Assembly: GCF_013267835.1 (NCBI RefSeq)
Contig: NZ_CP053939.1
Coordinates: forward strand, 930,001 to 994,000
DNA: 64,000 bases
DNA from: Neisseria mucosa
Lineage (GTDB): Bacteria > Pseudomonadota > Gammaproteobacteria > Burkholderiales > Neisseriaceae
Direction: 5' to 3'
Below, one piece after another: positions 1 to 10,095 of this stretch. Positions within the stretch are counted from its first letter, which is position 1. Each line of letters begins with the position of its first letter. The notes below the pieces were generated by a model. It was given only the letters and a program-made list of their open reading frames with translations. It was not told the DNA's origin and ran no database searches. A program made the position numbers and the translations under genes.

Positions 1-930
1 AATCACATCTTCGATGGTATCGGTCGATTCGCCAATCGCAGCAGCCACGTTTTCCAAACCGACAGGACCGCCGCTGAATTTGTGCAGAATCGCCTCAAGG
101 AATTTCCTGTCCATCACATCCAAACCCTGACCGTCCACATCCAGCATACTCAAGGCCGCATCGGCAATTTCCGCATCAATGACGCCATTGTTTTTCACAT
201 CAGCGTAATCGCGAACTCGTCGCAAAAGGCGGTTGGCAATACGCGGCGTACCGCGGCTGCGCTTGGCCACTTCCATCGCACCCTCTTCGCCCATGTCCAA
301 CTGCAACAATTGGGCTGAACGGGCAACAATAGTCGCCAAGTCTTTGTTTTGATAAAACTCCAATCGGGACACAATACCGAAACGGTCGCGCAACGGATTG
401 GTCAACATACCGGCACGGGTCGTTGCGCCCACCAATGTAAACGGCGGCAAATCGATTTTGACCGAACGCGCAGCCGGCCCCTCTCCAATCATGATGTCCA
501 ACTGATAATCTTCAAGCGCAGGATAAAGGATTTCTTCAACCACGGGGCTTAAACGGTGGATTTCATCAATAAACAGCACATCATGCGGCTCGAGGTTGGT
601 CAATAACGCTGCAAGGTCGCCGGCGCGCTCTAAAACCGGGCCGCTGGTTTGACGCAAATTAACGCCCAACTCTTTGGCGATAATATGCGCCAAAGTAGTT
701 TTGCCCAAACCCGGTGGGCCAAATAGCAAAGTGTGGTCAAGCGCTTCGCCACGTTTTTTCGCCGCCTGAATAAAAATAGCCAGCTGCTCTTTGGCCTTAT
801 CCTGCCCGATATAGTCATCCAAAGTTTTCGGACGTAAAGCGCGTTCAAGCAATTCTTCCTGAGCTGAAATATTTTGAGCAGTGATAATGCGCTGAGGTTG
901 TGCAGAAGTAAGATTATCGGTTTGTAACAT
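1..930 (-). CDS. ruvB: Holliday junction ATP-dependent DNA helicase RuvB (3' end outside the window)
   Basis: RuvB is the hexameric AAA+ motor that drives branch migration of Holliday junctions with RuvA. The 310 visible codons start at ATG 930 and run off the left edge without a stop; the family is usually about 340 residues, so roughly the last 30 are missing. Visible features are the N-terminal region with [12 protein letters not shown], a Walker A loop [11 protein letters not shown], Walker B FIDEIHRL, sensor GATTRAGML and the arginine-finger region. The C-terminal winged-helix domain is partly present. It is transcribed leftward, away from cmk; a TATAAT hexamer lies upstream on its strand at 1019-1024. 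Identification is certain from motif order. Confidence 0.97.
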   Translation of the reverse strand, partial: MLQTDNLTSAQPQRIITAQNISAQEELLERALRPKTLDDYIGQDKAKEQLAIFIQAAKKRGEALDHTLLFGPPGLGKTTLAHIIAKELGVNLRQTSGPVLERAGDLAALLTNLEPHDVLFIDEIHRLSPVVEEILYPALEDYQLDIMIGEGPAARSVKIDLPPFTLVGATTRAGMLTNPLRDRFGIVSRLEFYQNKDLATIVARSAQLLQLDMGEEGAMEVAKRSRGTPRIANRLLRRVRDYADVKNNGVIDAEIADAALSMLDVDGQGLDVMDRKFLEAILHKFSGGPVGLENVAAAIGESTDTIEDVI

Positions 931-968
931 AATGTTTCTAAATTCGAAGATCATTCCCGGCCCGTTGT

Positions 969-978
969 TTCAGACGGC
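969..978 (-). repeat. Single DUS core upstream of ruvB
   Basis: GCCGTCTGAA on the minus strand with GG rather than AG in front. It lies in the ruvB leader with no inverted partner. A second core follows at 1081-1090 in the same orientation, just upstream of the cmk -10 hexamer. Confidence 0.85.
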
Positions 979-1100
979 CCGAACAATCAGATAAAGCGGT
1001 TAAATTATGATTTTGGCCATTATACCCGATAAGGCCGAGCCACTTTTCCCTCAAATTTAAATCACACAAAAATTTTCGTTTTCAGACGGCCAAAGCACCG

Positions 1101-1106
1101 TATAAT
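1101..1106 (+). promoter_or_regulatory. Candidate -10 box for cmk
   Basis: A perfect TATAAT lies 41 bases before the cmk start and directly after a DUS. No convincing -35 hexamer is seen at 16-18 bp spacing, so the promoter call is tentative. Confidence 0.4.
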
Positions 1107-1146
1107 AAACGGTTAATTCAAATACCTATCGCATTCAGGAGAACAC

Positions 1147-1806
1147 ATGAGCCTCAAGCAAAAAGTCATCGCCATTGACGGCCCCAGCGCATCCGGCAAA
1201 GGGACGGTTGCCTCACGCGTAGCCGAAGCCTTGGGTTTTCTTTACCTCGACTCCGGTGCGCTTTACCGCCTGACCGCGCTTTACGCACAAAAACAAAATG
1301 TCGCCTGGACAGATGAAGACGCCGTCAGCACACTGGCAGAAACTTTGCCCGCACAATTTGAAGGCAGCGTTGTATTATTAAACGGCGAAGATGTATCCGA
1401 GCAAATCCGTACCGAAGCGATCGGCATGGGCGCATCTGCCGTCGCGCAGTTGCCTAAAGTGCGTACCGCCCTTTTGCAGCGCCAACGTGATTTCTTAACC
1501 GAAAAAGGTTTGGTCGCCGACGGCCGCGATATCGGCTCGGTTATTTTCCCTGATGCCGCATTAAAAATTTTCCTGACCGCAAGTGCCGATGTCCGCGCCC
1601 AACGTCGTGCCAAACAACTTGGCATCCCATGCGAAGGGGTTGCATTCGAGCGTATTTTATCGGACATTGAAGCGCGCGACGAAGCAGACCGCCGCCGCCC
1701 TGTTGCCCCATTGAAACAGCTGCCCGACGCCCTGCTTTTAGATACTGACAACCTTTCTATCGAAGAAGCTGTAAAAAAAGTGCTTGATTGGTATCATAAA
1801 GTTTAA
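1147..1806 (+). CDS. cmk: Cytidylate kinase
   Basis: Cmk phosphorylates CMP and dCMP to the diphosphates with ATP, in cytoplasmic pyrimidine nucleotide recycling. The 219-residue protein is family length. It has the P-loop GPSASGKGT at residues 12-20, the YLDSGALYRL region and the DGRDIGSVIFP segment that binds CMP. The start is supported by an AGGAG ribosome site six to seven bases upstream. It precedes rpsA, the classical cmk-rpsA order of proteobacteria. A DUS inverted repeat follows the stop. Confidence 0.97.
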   Translation: MSLKQKVIAIDGPSASGKGTVASRVAEALGFLYLDSGALYRLTALYAQKQNVAWTDEDAVSTLAETLPAQFEGSVVLLNGEDVSEQIRTEAIGMGASAVAQLPKVRTALLQRQRDFLTEKGLVADGRDIGSVIFPDAALKIFLTASADVRAQRRAKQLGIPCEGVAFERILSDIEARDEADRRRPVAPLKQLPDALLLDTDNLSIEEAVKKVLDWYHKV

Positions 1807-1834
1807 AATTTGGAGTATAATCGCGAAGTTTTCA

Positions 1835-1876
1835 TTTCAGACGGCCTGTTAACCCTAATAACAAGGCCGTCTGAAA
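1835..1876. terminator. DUS inverted-repeat hairpin between cmk and rpsA
   Basis: Two opposed AG-DUS form a 13-bp perfect stem (1835-1847 with 1864-1876) around a 16-base loop. It may terminate cmk. A TATAAT at 1816-1821 lies just before it, so it could instead sit in the rpsA leader. Confidence 0.7.
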
Positions 1877-1961
1877 ACATTTCCCAACCTGCCGCGCCAA
1901 GGACGGCAGGTCATTTCAAACCTAACCCGCACCCCTTGGCGGTGTACCGAAAAGAGTATAT

Positions 1962-3647
1962 ATGACTATGGAAAATTTTGCCCAGCTGCTGGAAGAAAGC
2001 TTTACCCTGCAAGAGATGAACCCAGGTGAAGTGATTACTGCCGAAGTAGTCGGCATCGATCAAAACTTCGTTACCGTTAACGCAGGTCTGAAATCAGAAT
2101 CTCTGATTGATGTTGCTGAATTCAAAAACGCTCAGGGCGAGATTGAAGTTAAAGTTGGTGATTTCGTTACCGTTACCATCGAATCTGTTGAAAACGGCTT
2201 CGGCGAAACCAAACTGTCCCGCGAAAAAGCCAAACGCGCTGCCGACTGGATCGCTTTGGAAGAAGCTATGGAAAACGGCGACATCCTGTCCGGCGTTATC
2301 AATGGCAAAGTCAAAGGTGGTCTGACTGTTATGATCAACAGCATCCGCGCATTCCTGCCGGGTTCTTTGGTTGACGTACGTCCTGTAAAAGACACTTCTC
2401 ACTTCGAAGGCAAAGAAATTGAATTCAAAGTAATCAAACTGGACAAAAAACGCAACAACGTTGTTGTGTCCCGCCGCGCTGTTCTGGAAGCTACTTTGGG
2501 CGAAGAACGCAAAGCCTTGCTGGAAAACCTGCAAGAAGGTTCAGTTATCAAAGGTATCGTTAAAAACATCACCGATTACGGTGCATTCGTTGACTTGGGC
2601 GGCATCGACGGTCTGTTGCACATCACCGACTTGGCATGGCGCCGTGTGAAACACCCAAGCGAAGTTTTGGAAGTTGGTCAAGAAGTAGAAGCCAAAGTCC
2701 TGAAATTCGACCAAGACAAACAACGCGTTTCCCTGGGTATGAAACAACTGGGCGAAGATCCTTGGAGCGGCCTGACCCGTCGTTACCCACAAGGTACCCG
2801 CCTGTTCGGTAAAGTATCCAACCTGACCGACTACGGTGCATTCGTTGAAATCGAACAAGGCATCGAAGGTTTGGTACACGTTTCCGAAATGGATTGGACC
2901 AACAAAAACGTACACCCAAGCAAAGTTGTTCAACTGGGTGACGAAGTTGAAGTCATGATTCTGGAAATCGACGAAGACCGCCGCCGTATCTCTTTGGGTA
3001 TGAAACAATGCCAAGCTAACCCTTGGGAAGAATTTGCCGCCAACCACAACAAAGGCGACAAAATCTCCGGCGCAGTTAAATCCATCACTGACTTCGGTGT
3101 ATTCGTAGGTCTGCCTGGCGGTATCGACGGTCTGGTTCACTTGTCTGACCTGTCTTGGACCGAAGCCGGCGAAGAAGCTGTACGCAAATACAAAAAAGGC
3201 GAAGAAGTTGAAGCCGTTGTATTGGCCATCGACGTTGAAAAAGAACGCATCTCTTTGGGTATCAAACAACTGGAAGGCGATCCGTTCGGCAACTTCATCA
3301 GCGTAAACGACAAAGGTTCTTTGGTTAAAGGTTCTGTGAAATCTGTTGACGCCAAAGGTGCCGTAGTTGCTCTGTCTGAAGAAGTTGAAGGCTACCTGCC
3401 TGCTTCTGAATTCGCCGCTGACCGCGTTGAAGACCTGACTACCAAACTGAAAGAAGGCGACGAAGTTGAAGCCGTTATCGTTACCGTTGACCGCAAAAAC
3501 CGCAGCATCCGTCTGTCTGTTAAAGCCAAAGACGCTAAAGAAAACCGCGAAGCGCTGAATTCAGTTAACGCCGCTGCAACTGCCAATGCCGGTACTACCA
3601 GCTTGGGCGACTTGCTGAAAGCCAAACTGTCCGGCGACCAAGAATAA
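1962..3647 (+). CDS. rpsA: 30S ribosomal protein S1
   Basis: S1 binds mRNA on the small subunit and promotes initiation on structured or weakly led messages. The 561-residue protein has six S1 RNA-binding repeats; the clearest carry [16 protein letters not shown] and ITDFGVFV blocks at about residues 200, 285 and 370. The start at 1962 has an AAGAG ribosome site; an ATG two codons in is the only close alternative. The 85-base stretch after the hairpin is an untranslated leader. Codon use is strongly biased, with sparse rare codons, as expected for a highly expressed gene. ihfB follows after 10 bp, so the two are probably cotranscribed. Confidence 0.98.
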   Translation: MTMENFAQLLEESFTLQEMNPGEVITAEVVGIDQNFVTVNAGLKSESLIDVAEFKNAQGEIEVKVGDFVTVTIESVENGFGETKLSREKAKRAADWIALEEAMENGDILSGVINGKVKGGLTVMINSIRAFLPGSLVDVRPVKDTSHFEGKEIEFKVIKLDKKRNNVVVSRRAVLEATLGEERKALLENLQEGSVIKGIVKNITDYGAFVDLGGIDGLLHITDLAWRRVKHPSEVLEVGQEVEAKVLKFDQDKQRVSLGMKQLGEDPWSGLTRRYPQGTRLFGKVSNLTDYGAFVEIEQGIEGLVHVSEMDWTNKNVHPSKVVQLGDEVEVMILEIDEDRRRISLGMKQCQANPWEEFAANHNKGDKISGAVKSITDFGVFVGLPGGIDGLVHLSDLSWTEAGEEAVRKYKKGEEVEAVVLAIDVEKERISLGIKQLEGDPFGNFISVNDKGSLVKGSVKSVDAKGAVVALSEEVEGYLPASEFAADRVEDLTTKLKEGDEVEAVIVTVDRKNRSIRLSVKAKDAKENREALNSVNAAATANAGTTSLGDLLKAKLSGDQE

Positions 3648-3657
3648 GGTTGCAGAC

Positions 3658-3972
3658 ATGACGAAGTCTGAATTGATGGTTCGCCTCGCAGAAGTGTTTG
3701 CCGAAAAAAATGGCAACCAACTGCTGGCTAAAGATGTCGAATACAGTGTAAAAGTCTTGGTTGATACCATGACTCGCTCACTGGCTCGTGGACAACGTAT
3801 CGAAATCCGCGGCTTCGGCAGCTTCGACTTGAACCACCGCCCTGCCCGTATCGGGCGCAACCCTAAAACCGGCGAACGTGTGGAAGTGCCTGAAAAACAT
3901 GTTCCCCACTTCAAACCGGGTAAAGAGTTGCGTGAGCGTGTAGACTTGGCATTGCAAGAAAGTGCTCATTAA
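3658..3972 (+). CDS. ihfB: Integration host factor subunit beta
   Basis: IhfB pairs with IhfA to bend DNA sharply at specific sites, serving recombination, replication and transcription; in Neisseria it also acts at pilin promoters. The 104-residue protein has the HU/IHF fold: [10 protein letters not shown] at 47-56 and the DNA-intercalating arm GRNPKTGE at 66-73 with its proline at 69. It lies 10 bp after rpsA, the standard arrangement, and ends at a strong intrinsic terminator. Confidence 0.98.
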   Translation: MTKSELMVRLAEVFAEKNGNQLLAKDVEYSVKVLVDTMTRSLARGQRIEIRGFGSFDLNHRPARIGRNPKTGERVEVPEKHVPHFKPGKELRERVDLALQESAH

Positions 3973-3983
3973 TACTTAGTAGC

Positions 3984-4012
3984 AAAACGCCGCAGAAATG
4001 CGGCGTTTTTTT
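3984..4012 (+). terminator. Intrinsic terminator of rpsA-ihfB
   Basis: AACGCCGCA pairs with TGCGGCGTT across a GAAA tetraloop and is followed by a run of T residues. It is not a DUS hairpin. Confidence 0.93.
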
Positions 4013-4108
4013 GTTTTTTCAAAAAATACTAAAGCCAGCCCTTTTTGCTTGCACCTTAATCGCACACTTTTCCAACTATATTGACAACAAAGCCTTTGCA
4101 AAAAACGC

Positions 4109-4120
4109 AGGCCGTCTGAA
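4109..4120 (+). repeat. Single AG-DUS in the ihfB-zapE gap
   Basis: AGGCCGTCTGAA without an inverted partner. A TATAAT hexamer at 4127-4132 follows and may belong to a zapE promoter, but no matching -35 is seen. The rest of the 260-base gap is AT-rich and shows no gene. Confidence 0.85.
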
Positions 4121-4232
4121 ATCATTTATAATAGACCGACTATTCCATAATGAGAACATCATTCCGACTACCGTCCAAATTATTGCGGATGATGTTTCGA
4201 CTATCGCCAGCAAAACATAATAAAGGTTATAC

Positions 4233-5369
4233 ATGAGCAATAGAGACCAACTATTTACGCCACCGCCATTTGAAAACCACAGCCCATTGACTTGGTATCA
4301 GGCCGCCGCCGAACAACCCAACTTCATCCGTGATGAAGCACAAGCACGAGCCATTGAATATTTGGATCGCTTATGGACCGAGCTGATGATGTTCAAACGC
4401 AAACGCAACCGTTTTCTCGGCCGCAGCCTGCGTTCCCCTCAAGTACCTAAAGGACTCTATTTTTATGGCGGCGTAGGACGCGGTAAAAGTTTCCTGATGG
4501 ACGCTTTTTTTGGCTGCCTCCCTTATCGCCGTAAGCGCCGCGTGCATTTCCATGCCTTTATGGCCGAAATTCATCAACGGCTGAAAGCTTTAAAGAGTGA
4601 AGCGAATCCTTTAAAAGCCGTTGCAGCAGAAATTGCCAAAGAAACACGCGTATTATGCTTTGATGAATTTCACGTCAGCGACATTGCTGATGCGATGATT
4701 TTAGGCCGTTTGTTGGAAAACCTGCTGAGCGAAGGTGTTGTTCTAGTGGCTACTTCCAACTACGCCCCATCCGAACTCTATCCTCAAGGCCAAAACCGCA
4801 GCAGCTTTCTGCCAACCATCGCCCTTATCGAATCTAACCTGACCGTTTTAAATGTAGATGGCGGCGAAGATTACCGATTGCGCACATTACGCCCTGCCGA
4901 AATTTTCTTTGTGCCCAATAATGAAGAAAACGAGCAAAAACTGGCTGCTTTATTTAAAGAAATGAGCGGAATCTCTGAATTAAACCCGGGAATCAGCATT
5001 ATTCATGGACGGGAAATTCCTCATAAAGCCCAGTCGGAACGCGCCATCTGGTTTGATTTCCGTGCATTGTGTTTCGGTCCGCGCTCACAAGCAGACTATC
5101 TGTATTTGGCCGAACATTACGAGATGGTTTTTCTATCAGGATTGGAACGCCTGACCCCTCAAGAAAAAGCAGAAGCACGCCGTCTGACATGGTTGATTGA
5201 CGTTTTATATGACTTCCGCGTGAAATTGTGCGCCACCAGTGCCGTTGGCGTAAACGATATTTATGTTGAAGGCGATTTTGCCGAAGAATTTACCCGTACA
5301 GCCAGCCGTATGGTCGAAATGCAGTCCGAAGTCTATTTGGAGCAACCGCACCTGACTTTAAGCAAATAA
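4233..5369 (+). CDS. zapE: Cell division protein ZapE (AFG1-like ATPase)
   Basis: ZapE is an AFG1/Lace1-family ATPase that associates with the Z-ring in E. coli. This 378-residue protein is family length. Walker A is GGVGRGKS at 79-86; Walker B is LCFDEFHV near residue 145, followed by the family stretch DIADAMILGRLL. The C-terminus keeps the conserved RTASRMVEMQS segment. The start is supported by TAAAGG about seven bases upstream. It appears to stand alone between ihfB and ndk. Confidence 0.93.
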   Translation: MSNRDQLFTPPPFENHSPLTWYQAAAEQPNFIRDEAQARAIEYLDRLWTELMMFKRKRNRFLGRSLRSPQVPKGLYFYGGVGRGKSFLMDAFFGCLPYRRKRRVHFHAFMAEIHQRLKALKSEANPLKAVAAEIAKETRVLCFDEFHVSDIADAMILGRLLENLLSEGVVLVATSNYAPSELYPQGQNRSSFLPTIALIESNLTVLNVDGGEDYRLRTLRPAEIFFVPNNEENEQKLAALFKEMSGISELNPGISIIHGREIPHKAQSERAIWFDFRALCFGPRSQADYLYLAEHYEMVFLSGLERLTPQEKAEARRLTWLIDVLYDFRVKLCATSAVGVNDIYVEGDFAEEFTRTASRMVEMQSEVYLEQPHLTLSK

Positions 5370-5395
5370 TGCCTTTCCCAAAAAAGGGCAAAATT

Positions 5396-5404
5396 TGGTA
5401 AAAT
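5396..5404 (+). promoter_or_regulatory. Extended -10 promoter for ndk
   Basis: TGG-TAAAAT fits the extended -10 pattern TGnTATAAT with one mismatch, 59 bases before the ndk start. No clear -35 is needed for this class. Confidence 0.5.
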
Positions 5405-5463
5405 ACACTCCCCTCGCCTTTGGGTTACGACAACTTACCTTTCAATAAAAACAAGGACATAAT

Positions 5464-5889
5464 ATGGCCATCGAACGTACGATTTCCATCATCAAACCCG
5501 ATGCGGTAGAAAAAAACGTCATCGGCAAGATTTACAGCCGCTTTGAAGAAAACGGCCTGCGTATTATTGCAGCAAAAATGAAACAGCTGTCTGAGCGCGA
5601 AGCAAAAGAATTTTATGCCGTACATAAAGGCCGCCCTTTTTACGAAGACTTGGTTAAATTCATGACACGCAATCCCGTCATGATTCAAGTATTGGAAGGT
5701 GAAAACGCCGTTGCTAAAAATCGTGAATTGATGGGCGCAACCAATCCGGCTGATGCCGCTCCAGGCACAATCCGCGCCGACTTTGCAGAATCTGTCAGCG
5801 TCAATGCTGTGCACGGTTCTGACAGCGTGGAAAACGCTGCGATTGAAATTGCCTACTTCTTCAGCCAAAGCGAAATCTGCCCACGATAA
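5464..5889 (+). CDS. ndk: Nucleoside diphosphate kinase
   Basis: Ndk transfers the gamma phosphate of ATP to nucleoside diphosphates through a phosphohistidine. The protein is 141 residues, normal for the family, with the ISIIKPDAV strand at the N-terminus and the active-site histidine at 117 in NAVHGSDS. An AAGGA ribosome site precedes the ATG. The next gene, rlmN, follows in the usual betaproteobacterial order. Confidence 0.98.
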   Translation: MAIERTISIIKPDAVEKNVIGKIYSRFEENGLRIIAAKMKQLSEREAKEFYAVHKGRPFYEDLVKFMTRNPVMIQVLEGENAVAKNRELMGATNPADAAPGTIRADFAESVSVNAVHGSDSVENAAIEIAYFFSQSEICPR

Positions 5890-5916
5890 AAGCAAAAAGC
5901 CTGTAGCCGCTATACG

Positions 5917-5941
5917 GCCGTCCGATTCCATATCGGACGGC
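5917..5941. terminator. Hairpin after ndk built from DUS-like halves
   Basis: GCCGTCCGAT pairs perfectly with ATCGGACGGC around a 5-base loop. Each arm differs from the DUS core at two or three positions near its end. There is no T run, so termination is uncertain. Confidence 0.55.
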
Positions 5942-5970
5942 AAAACTGCTTTGTATGCACTACAAATGAC

Positions 5971-5982
5971 AGGCCGTCTGAA
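5971..5982 (+). repeat. Single AG-DUS before rlmN
   Basis: AGGCCGTCTGAA on the plus strand, 78 bases before the rlmN start, unpaired. Confidence 0.9.
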
Positions 5983-6060
5983 ACCCCTAAAGGCTTTTAA
6001 AGCAAAGCTGACCGATAAGCCTCTTTACTTTAAAAGCTTTATTGAGAAACATAAAAATAC

Positions 6061-7149
6061 ATGAAAACCAATCTACTAAATTACGATTTAAACGGACTGA
6101 CGCAACACTTTGCCGAAATGGGTGAAAAACCTTTCCGCGCCAAGCAAGTCATGCGTTGGATGCATCAAGCCGGTGCACAAAACTTTGAAGAAATGACTGA
6201 TTTGGCCAAATCATTGCGCGCCAAGCTGAATGAACAAGCCACAATTGAAGTGCCTAAATTAATGATGGCACAAGAATCAACTGATGGCACACGCAAATGG
6301 TTGCTGGATGTCGGCACGGGCAATGGTGTAGAAACCGTCTTCATTCCCGAAGCCGAACGCGGCACTTTGTGCATCTCTTCCCAGGTAGGTTGCGCATTGG
6401 AATGCACCTTCTGCTCTACCGGACGACAAGGTTTCAACCGCAACCTGACTGCCGCAGAAATTATCGGCCAGCTTTGGTGGGCTAATAAAGCCATGGGCGT
6501 TACCCCTAAAAATGAACGCGTTATCTCCAACGTCGTGATGATGGGGATGGGCGAACCCATGGCAAACTTTGATAATGTTGTTACCGCTTTGAGCATTATG
6601 CTGGATGATCACGGCTATGGCTTGAGCCGTCGCCGCGTGACCGTTTCCACTTCGGGCATGGTTCCGCAAATGGACAGACTGCGCGACGCTATGCCTGTTG
6701 CTTTAGCCGTATCTTTACACGCCTCCAACGACGAAGTGCGCGATCAAATCGTTCCGCTGAATAAGAAATATCCGTTGAAAGAATTAATGGCGGCCTGTCA
6801 ACGCTATCTGGTCAAAGCACCCCGTGACTTTATTACCTTTGAATACGTTATGCTCGACGGCATCAACGACAAGGCCCAACACGCGCGCGAATTGATTGAA
6901 TTGGTTAAAGACGTACCGTGCAAATTCAATCTGATTCCGTTCAACCCTTTCCCAAATTCCGGCTACGAACGTTCTACCAACGAGAATATCCGCATCTTCC
7001 GCGATATTCTGCAACAAGCCGGCTTTGTCGTTACTGTCCGCAAAACCCGTGGCGACGACATTGATGCCGCTTGCGGACAATTGGCCGGACAAGTACAAGA
7101 TAAAACACGCCGCCAACAAAAATGGCAACAAATTTTGGTCGAACAATAA
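6061..7149 (+). CDS. rlmN: Dual-specificity RNA methyltransferase RlmN
   Basis: RlmN is a radical-SAM enzyme that methylates C2 of A2503 in 23S rRNA and A37 in some tRNAs. The cluster motif CxxxCxxC is at Cys111, Cys115 and Cys118. Cys104 and Cys338 match the two mechanistic cysteines (118 and 355 in E. coli), the latter in [12 protein letters not shown]. At 362 residues it is slightly shorter than E. coli RlmN. It heads the rlmN-pilW-rodZ-ispG cluster, with only 8 bp to pilW, so cotranscription is likely. Confidence 0.97.
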   Translation: MKTNLLNYDLNGLTQHFAEMGEKPFRAKQVMRWMHQAGAQNFEEMTDLAKSLRAKLNEQATIEVPKLMMAQESTDGTRKWLLDVGTGNGVETVFIPEAERGTLCISSQVGCALECTFCSTGRQGFNRNLTAAEIIGQLWWANKAMGVTPKNERVISNVVMMGMGEPMANFDNVVTALSIMLDDHGYGLSRRRVTVSTSGMVPQMDRLRDAMPVALAVSLHASNDEVRDQIVPLNKKYPLKELMAACQRYLVKAPRDFITFEYVMLDGINDKAQHARELIELVKDVPCKFNLIPFNPFPNSGYERSTNENIRIFRDILQQAGFVVTVRKTRGDDIDAACGQLAGQVQDKTRRQQKWQQILVEQ

Positions 7150-7157
7150 GGTTAATT

Positions 7158-7913
7158 ATGAAAATCAAGTTCGGATTCGCTTTACTTACCGCACTGACTC
7201 TTTCTGCCTGCGCTTCCTCTTCCGGACCAAGCCCCAAAGAACGTGCCATTCAGGTTTCCAATATCAAAACCCAGCTTGCCGTGGAATATATGCGTGGCCA
7301 AAACTACCGCCAAGCTACCGAAAGTATCGAAGAGGCGCTTAAATTCAATTCAAAAAACGATATTGCTTGGTTGGTACGCGCTGAAATTTATCAGTATCTG
7401 AAGGTCCGCGATAAAGCTCAGGAAAGCTTTCTTAAAGCATTGTCTTTAAAACCGGATAGTGCGGAAGTTAACAACAATTACGGTTGGTTCTTATGCAATC
7501 AAATGAATGCACCTGCCGAATCTATGGCTTATTTTGATAAGGCACTGGCCGACCCGACCTACCCGAGCCCCTTTATTGCCAATATGAATAAAGGCATTTG
7601 CAGCGCAAGATTAGGCCAATACTCTTTGGCTCAGGCCTATTTGGAAAGGTCTTTGGCAGCCAACCCACAATTCTTCCCTGCTTTCAAAGAGCTTGCCCGA
7701 ACCAAAATGATGGCAGGCAATCTGAACGATGCCGACTATTATTTCCGCCAATACCAAAGCAAAGTCGATGTCCTTCAGGCTGACGATTTGCTTTTAGGCT
7801 GGCGCTTGGCCACTGCCTTGGGCAATAAACACGCTGCATACGAATATGAAGCCCAGCTTAGGGCAAACTTCCCTTATTCTGACGAACTACAAACTGTTAC
7901 AACAGGCCACTAA
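7158..7913 (+). CDS. pilW: Type IV pilus biogenesis/stability lipoprotein PilW
   Basis: PilW is an outer-membrane lipoprotein that helps assemble or stabilise PilQ secretin multimers (called PilF in Pseudomonas). The ATG at 7158 has an AAGG ribosome site and gives a lipoprotein signal peptide with lipobox LSAC, Cys18; an upstream in-frame ATG at 7122 lies inside rlmN and would destroy the signal. The mature part is made of tetratricopeptide repeats, for example NNNYGWFLCNQ near residue 105. The protein has 251 residues. rodZ starts on the base after the stop codon, a tight operon. Confidence 0.93.
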   Translation: MKIKFGFALLTALTLSACASSSGPSPKERAIQVSNIKTQLAVEYMRGQNYRQATESIEEALKFNSKNDIAWLVRAEIYQYLKVRDKAQESFLKALSLKPDSAEVNNNYGWFLCNQMNAPAESMAYFDKALADPTYPSPFIANMNKGICSARLGQYSLAQAYLERSLAANPQFFPAFKELARTKMMAGNLNDADYYFRQYQSKVDVLQADDLLLGWRLATALGNKHAAYEYEAQLRANFPYSDELQTVTTGH

Positions 7914-8795
7914 ATGGAAAATAACGATAAAATCAACTACGACACACAAGCCGCCAAAACACTGGGGGATGAATTACGCAAACACAGAACTGATGCCAAA
8001 ATCGATATTGAAGATGTTGCTTCACGTTTAAAACTGTCTGCCGAACAAATTGATGCCTTGGAAAAAGGGGAATATTCAAATTTTCCGGGCCTGGTCTTCG
8101 TCTCAGGCTATCTTCGTTCATATGCACGATTCCTCAAAATCGATGAACAAACCATCACCAAACATTTGCACTCGATTACTCCGCAACTTGAAGACCATGT
8201 ATATGCAGTAACACGCAGCACCAACAGCGGCTTAAGCTATGAAGATGCTGAAAAACAGGGTTTCCCCAAATGGATATTGGGTGCAGCCGCATTGGCTTTA
8301 GCAATAGGCGGTGTTTACTTTTGGCAAAGTAAATCCAGCTATGAAAACGAACAGGCAAATATTCAAAACAGCAAAGATGTTGCCGATACGATGAAAACGC
8401 CTGCTTTGAAAATGGATAATGTTGCCGTTAGCGAAATGACCGAAGAGGGCAAAAAAGAAATTACCAATAAGCCTGAAGCAGCCAATGAACAAGCAGCTTC
8501 AGCAGCTTCTGCCGTTGTAGAAGAAAAGCCTGCCGTCAAAGTTGAGAAAGACGAACTTTGGATTAAAGTCCAATACCGAAGCAATCTGATTATTGCAGAC
8601 AAAGATGGAAAAGTAGTATTCAGCCGCATTGTTCCGGCCGGAAGCGAACATCGTCTGAGAGGCGGTGCGCCTTATAATGTTTGGATCGGTATTGCAGCCG
8701 GTTCGGAAGCCAATTACGGCGGCACACCAATCGAACCTTTAAAACACCGTGTTGCCGGTGAAAAATCCGCCTCTTTTGTTGCAGGAAAAAACTAA
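7914..8795 (+). CDS. RodZ-like helix-turn-helix membrane protein
   Basis: This 293-residue protein has the RodZ layout: an N-terminal Xre-type helix-turn-helix at about 17-80 ([19 protein letters not shown]), one membrane segment at about 119-137 and a periplasmic C-terminal domain of the DUF4115 type at about 210-285, joined by a charged, alanine-rich linker. RodZ links MreB filaments to cell shape. Many coccoid Neisseria lack mreB, while rod-shaped relatives keep it, so its role here is open. It abuts pilW and lies 1 bp before ispG, as in many gammaproteobacteria. Confidence 0.85.
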   Translation: MENNDKINYDTQAAKTLGDELRKHRTDAKIDIEDVASRLKLSAEQIDALEKGEYSNFPGLVFVSGYLRSYARFLKIDEQTITKHLHSITPQLEDHVYAVTRSTNSGLSYEDAEKQGFPKWILGAAALALAIGGVYFWQSKSSYENEQANIQNSKDVADTMKTPALKMDNVAVSEMTEEGKKEITNKPEAANEQAASAASAVVEEKPAVKVEKDELWIKVQYRSNLIIADKDGKVVFSRIVPAGSEHRLRGGAPYNVWIGIAAGSEANYGGTPIEPLKHRVAGEKSASFVAGKN

Positions 8796-8796
8796 A

Positions 8797-10062
8797 ATGA
8801 CCACACCTAAACGCCGTCTGACACATCAAGTACAAATTGATCATCTCATCGTCGGATCGGATGCGCCCGTTGTTGTGCAATCTATGACCAATACCGACAC
8901 CGCAGATGCAGAAGCAACCGCCCGACAGGTCAAAGAGTTGAGCGATGCCGGCTCGGAAATGGTACGCATCACGGTCAATACTCCGGAAGCGGCTTCCAAA
9001 GTCGCCGAAATCCGCAGCCGCTTAGACGATATGGGTTACACCACGCCCCTGATCGGCGACTTCCATTTCAATGGCGAACGCTTATTGGCTGAATTTCCTG
9101 AGTGCGGCAAAGCCCTGTCTAAATACCGCATCAACCCGGGCAATGTCGGCAAAGGCGCAAAAGGCGATGAGAAATTTGCCTTTATGATTCGTACAGCGGC
9201 AGAAAACAATAAAGCCGTACGCATCGGCGTGAACTGGGGTTCACTTGATCAAAGCCTTGCCAAGCGCATGATGGATGCCAACTTGGCCTCTGCCACACCG
9301 AAGCCGCCTGAAGAAATCATGAAAGAAGCTTTGATTGTTTCGGCGCTGGAGTCGGCAGAAAAAGCCGTAGCTTTGGGTTTACCCGAAGACAAAATCATTT
9401 TGTCGTGCAAGGTCAGTGCCGTACAAGACTTGATTCAGGTTTACCGCGAATTGGGCAGCCGTTGCCGCTATCCGCTCCATCTCGGTCTGACCGAGGCTGG
9501 CATGGGCAGCAAAGGTATTGTGGCATCTACCGCTGCCTTGGCTGTATTGCTGCAAGAAGGTATCGGCGACACCATTCGAATCTCCCTGACCCCTGAACCC
9601 GGCAGTTCGCGCACTCAGGAAGTCATTGTCGGTCAGGAAATCCTGCAAACCATGGGCTTGCGTTCCTTCACACCAATGGTTACAGCCTGCCCGGGCTGCG
9701 GCCGTACCACCAGTACCGTATTCCAAGAATTGGCGCAAGACGTACAAAACTATTTACGCCAAAAAATGACTATTTGGCGCACTGAGTATCCAGGCGTTGA
9801 ATCATTGAACGTTGCCGTAATGGGTTGCGTAGTCAATGGCCCGGGCGAGAGCAAGCTTGCCGATATCGGTATCAGCCTGCCAGGTACAGGCGAAACTCCG
9901 GTTGCGCCGGTTTATGTAGACGGCGAACGCAAAGTGACCCTCAAAGGCGACAATATCGCTGCCGAGTTTTTGCAAATCGTTGAAGATTATGTCAAAACCA
10001 ACTACTGCGAAGGTGGCGCAAAACGTAAGCAAAACCGTGTCATTCCGATTCAGTCCGCCTAA
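8797..10062 (+). CDS. ispG: 4-hydroxy-3-methylbut-2-enyl diphosphate synthase IspG (GcpE)
   Basis: IspG reduces MEcPP to HMBPP in the non-mevalonate isoprenoid pathway, using a 4Fe-4S cluster. The TIM-barrel part begins with [22 protein letters not shown]. The cluster-binding C-terminal part has CPGCGRTTS and [17 protein letters not shown] place the start at 8797 because an earlier in-frame ATG at 8749 lies within rodZ. The product is then 421 residues, normal for the short bacterial form. It is the last gene of the cluster. Confidence 0.97.
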   Translation: MTTPKRRLTHQVQIDHLIVGSDAPVVVQSMTNTDTADAEATARQVKELSDAGSEMVRITVNTPEAASKVAEIRSRLDDMGYTTPLIGDFHFNGERLLAEFPECGKALSKYRINPGNVGKGAKGDEKFAFMIRTAAENNKAVRIGVNWGSLDQSLAKRMMDANLASATPKPPEEIMKEALIVSALESAEKAVALGLPEDKIILSCKVSAVQDLIQVYRELGSRCRYPLHLGLTEAGMGSKGIVASTAALAVLLQEGIGDTIRISLTPEPGSSRTQEVIVGQEILQTMGLRSFTPMVTACPGCGRTTSTVFQELAQDVQNYLRQKMTIWRTEYPGVESLNVAVMGCVVNGPGESKLADIGISLPGTGETPVAPVYVDGERKVTLKGDNIAAEFLQIVEDYVKTNYCEGGAKRKQNRVIPIQSA

Positions 10063-10080
10063 AACATTATCAAGCTAAAG

Positions 10081-10092
10081 AGGCCGTCTGAA
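10081..10092 (+). repeat. AG-DUS before the DUF817 gene
   Basis: AGGCCGTCTGAA ends three bases before the ATG at 10096, so it occupies the place of the ribosome binding site. There is no inverted partner. Confidence 0.9.
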
Positions 10093-10095
10093 AAT

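Noticed and set aside
4011..4220. A 69-codon frame in the ihfB-zapE gap
   Set aside because: It begins inside the terminator, crosses a DUS and has no ribosome site or recognisable product.
5753..6064. A 103-codon frame overlapping the ndk 3' end and running to rlmN
   Set aside because: The part after ndk runs through a hairpin and a DUS, and there is no ribosome site; the ndk frame explains the start.
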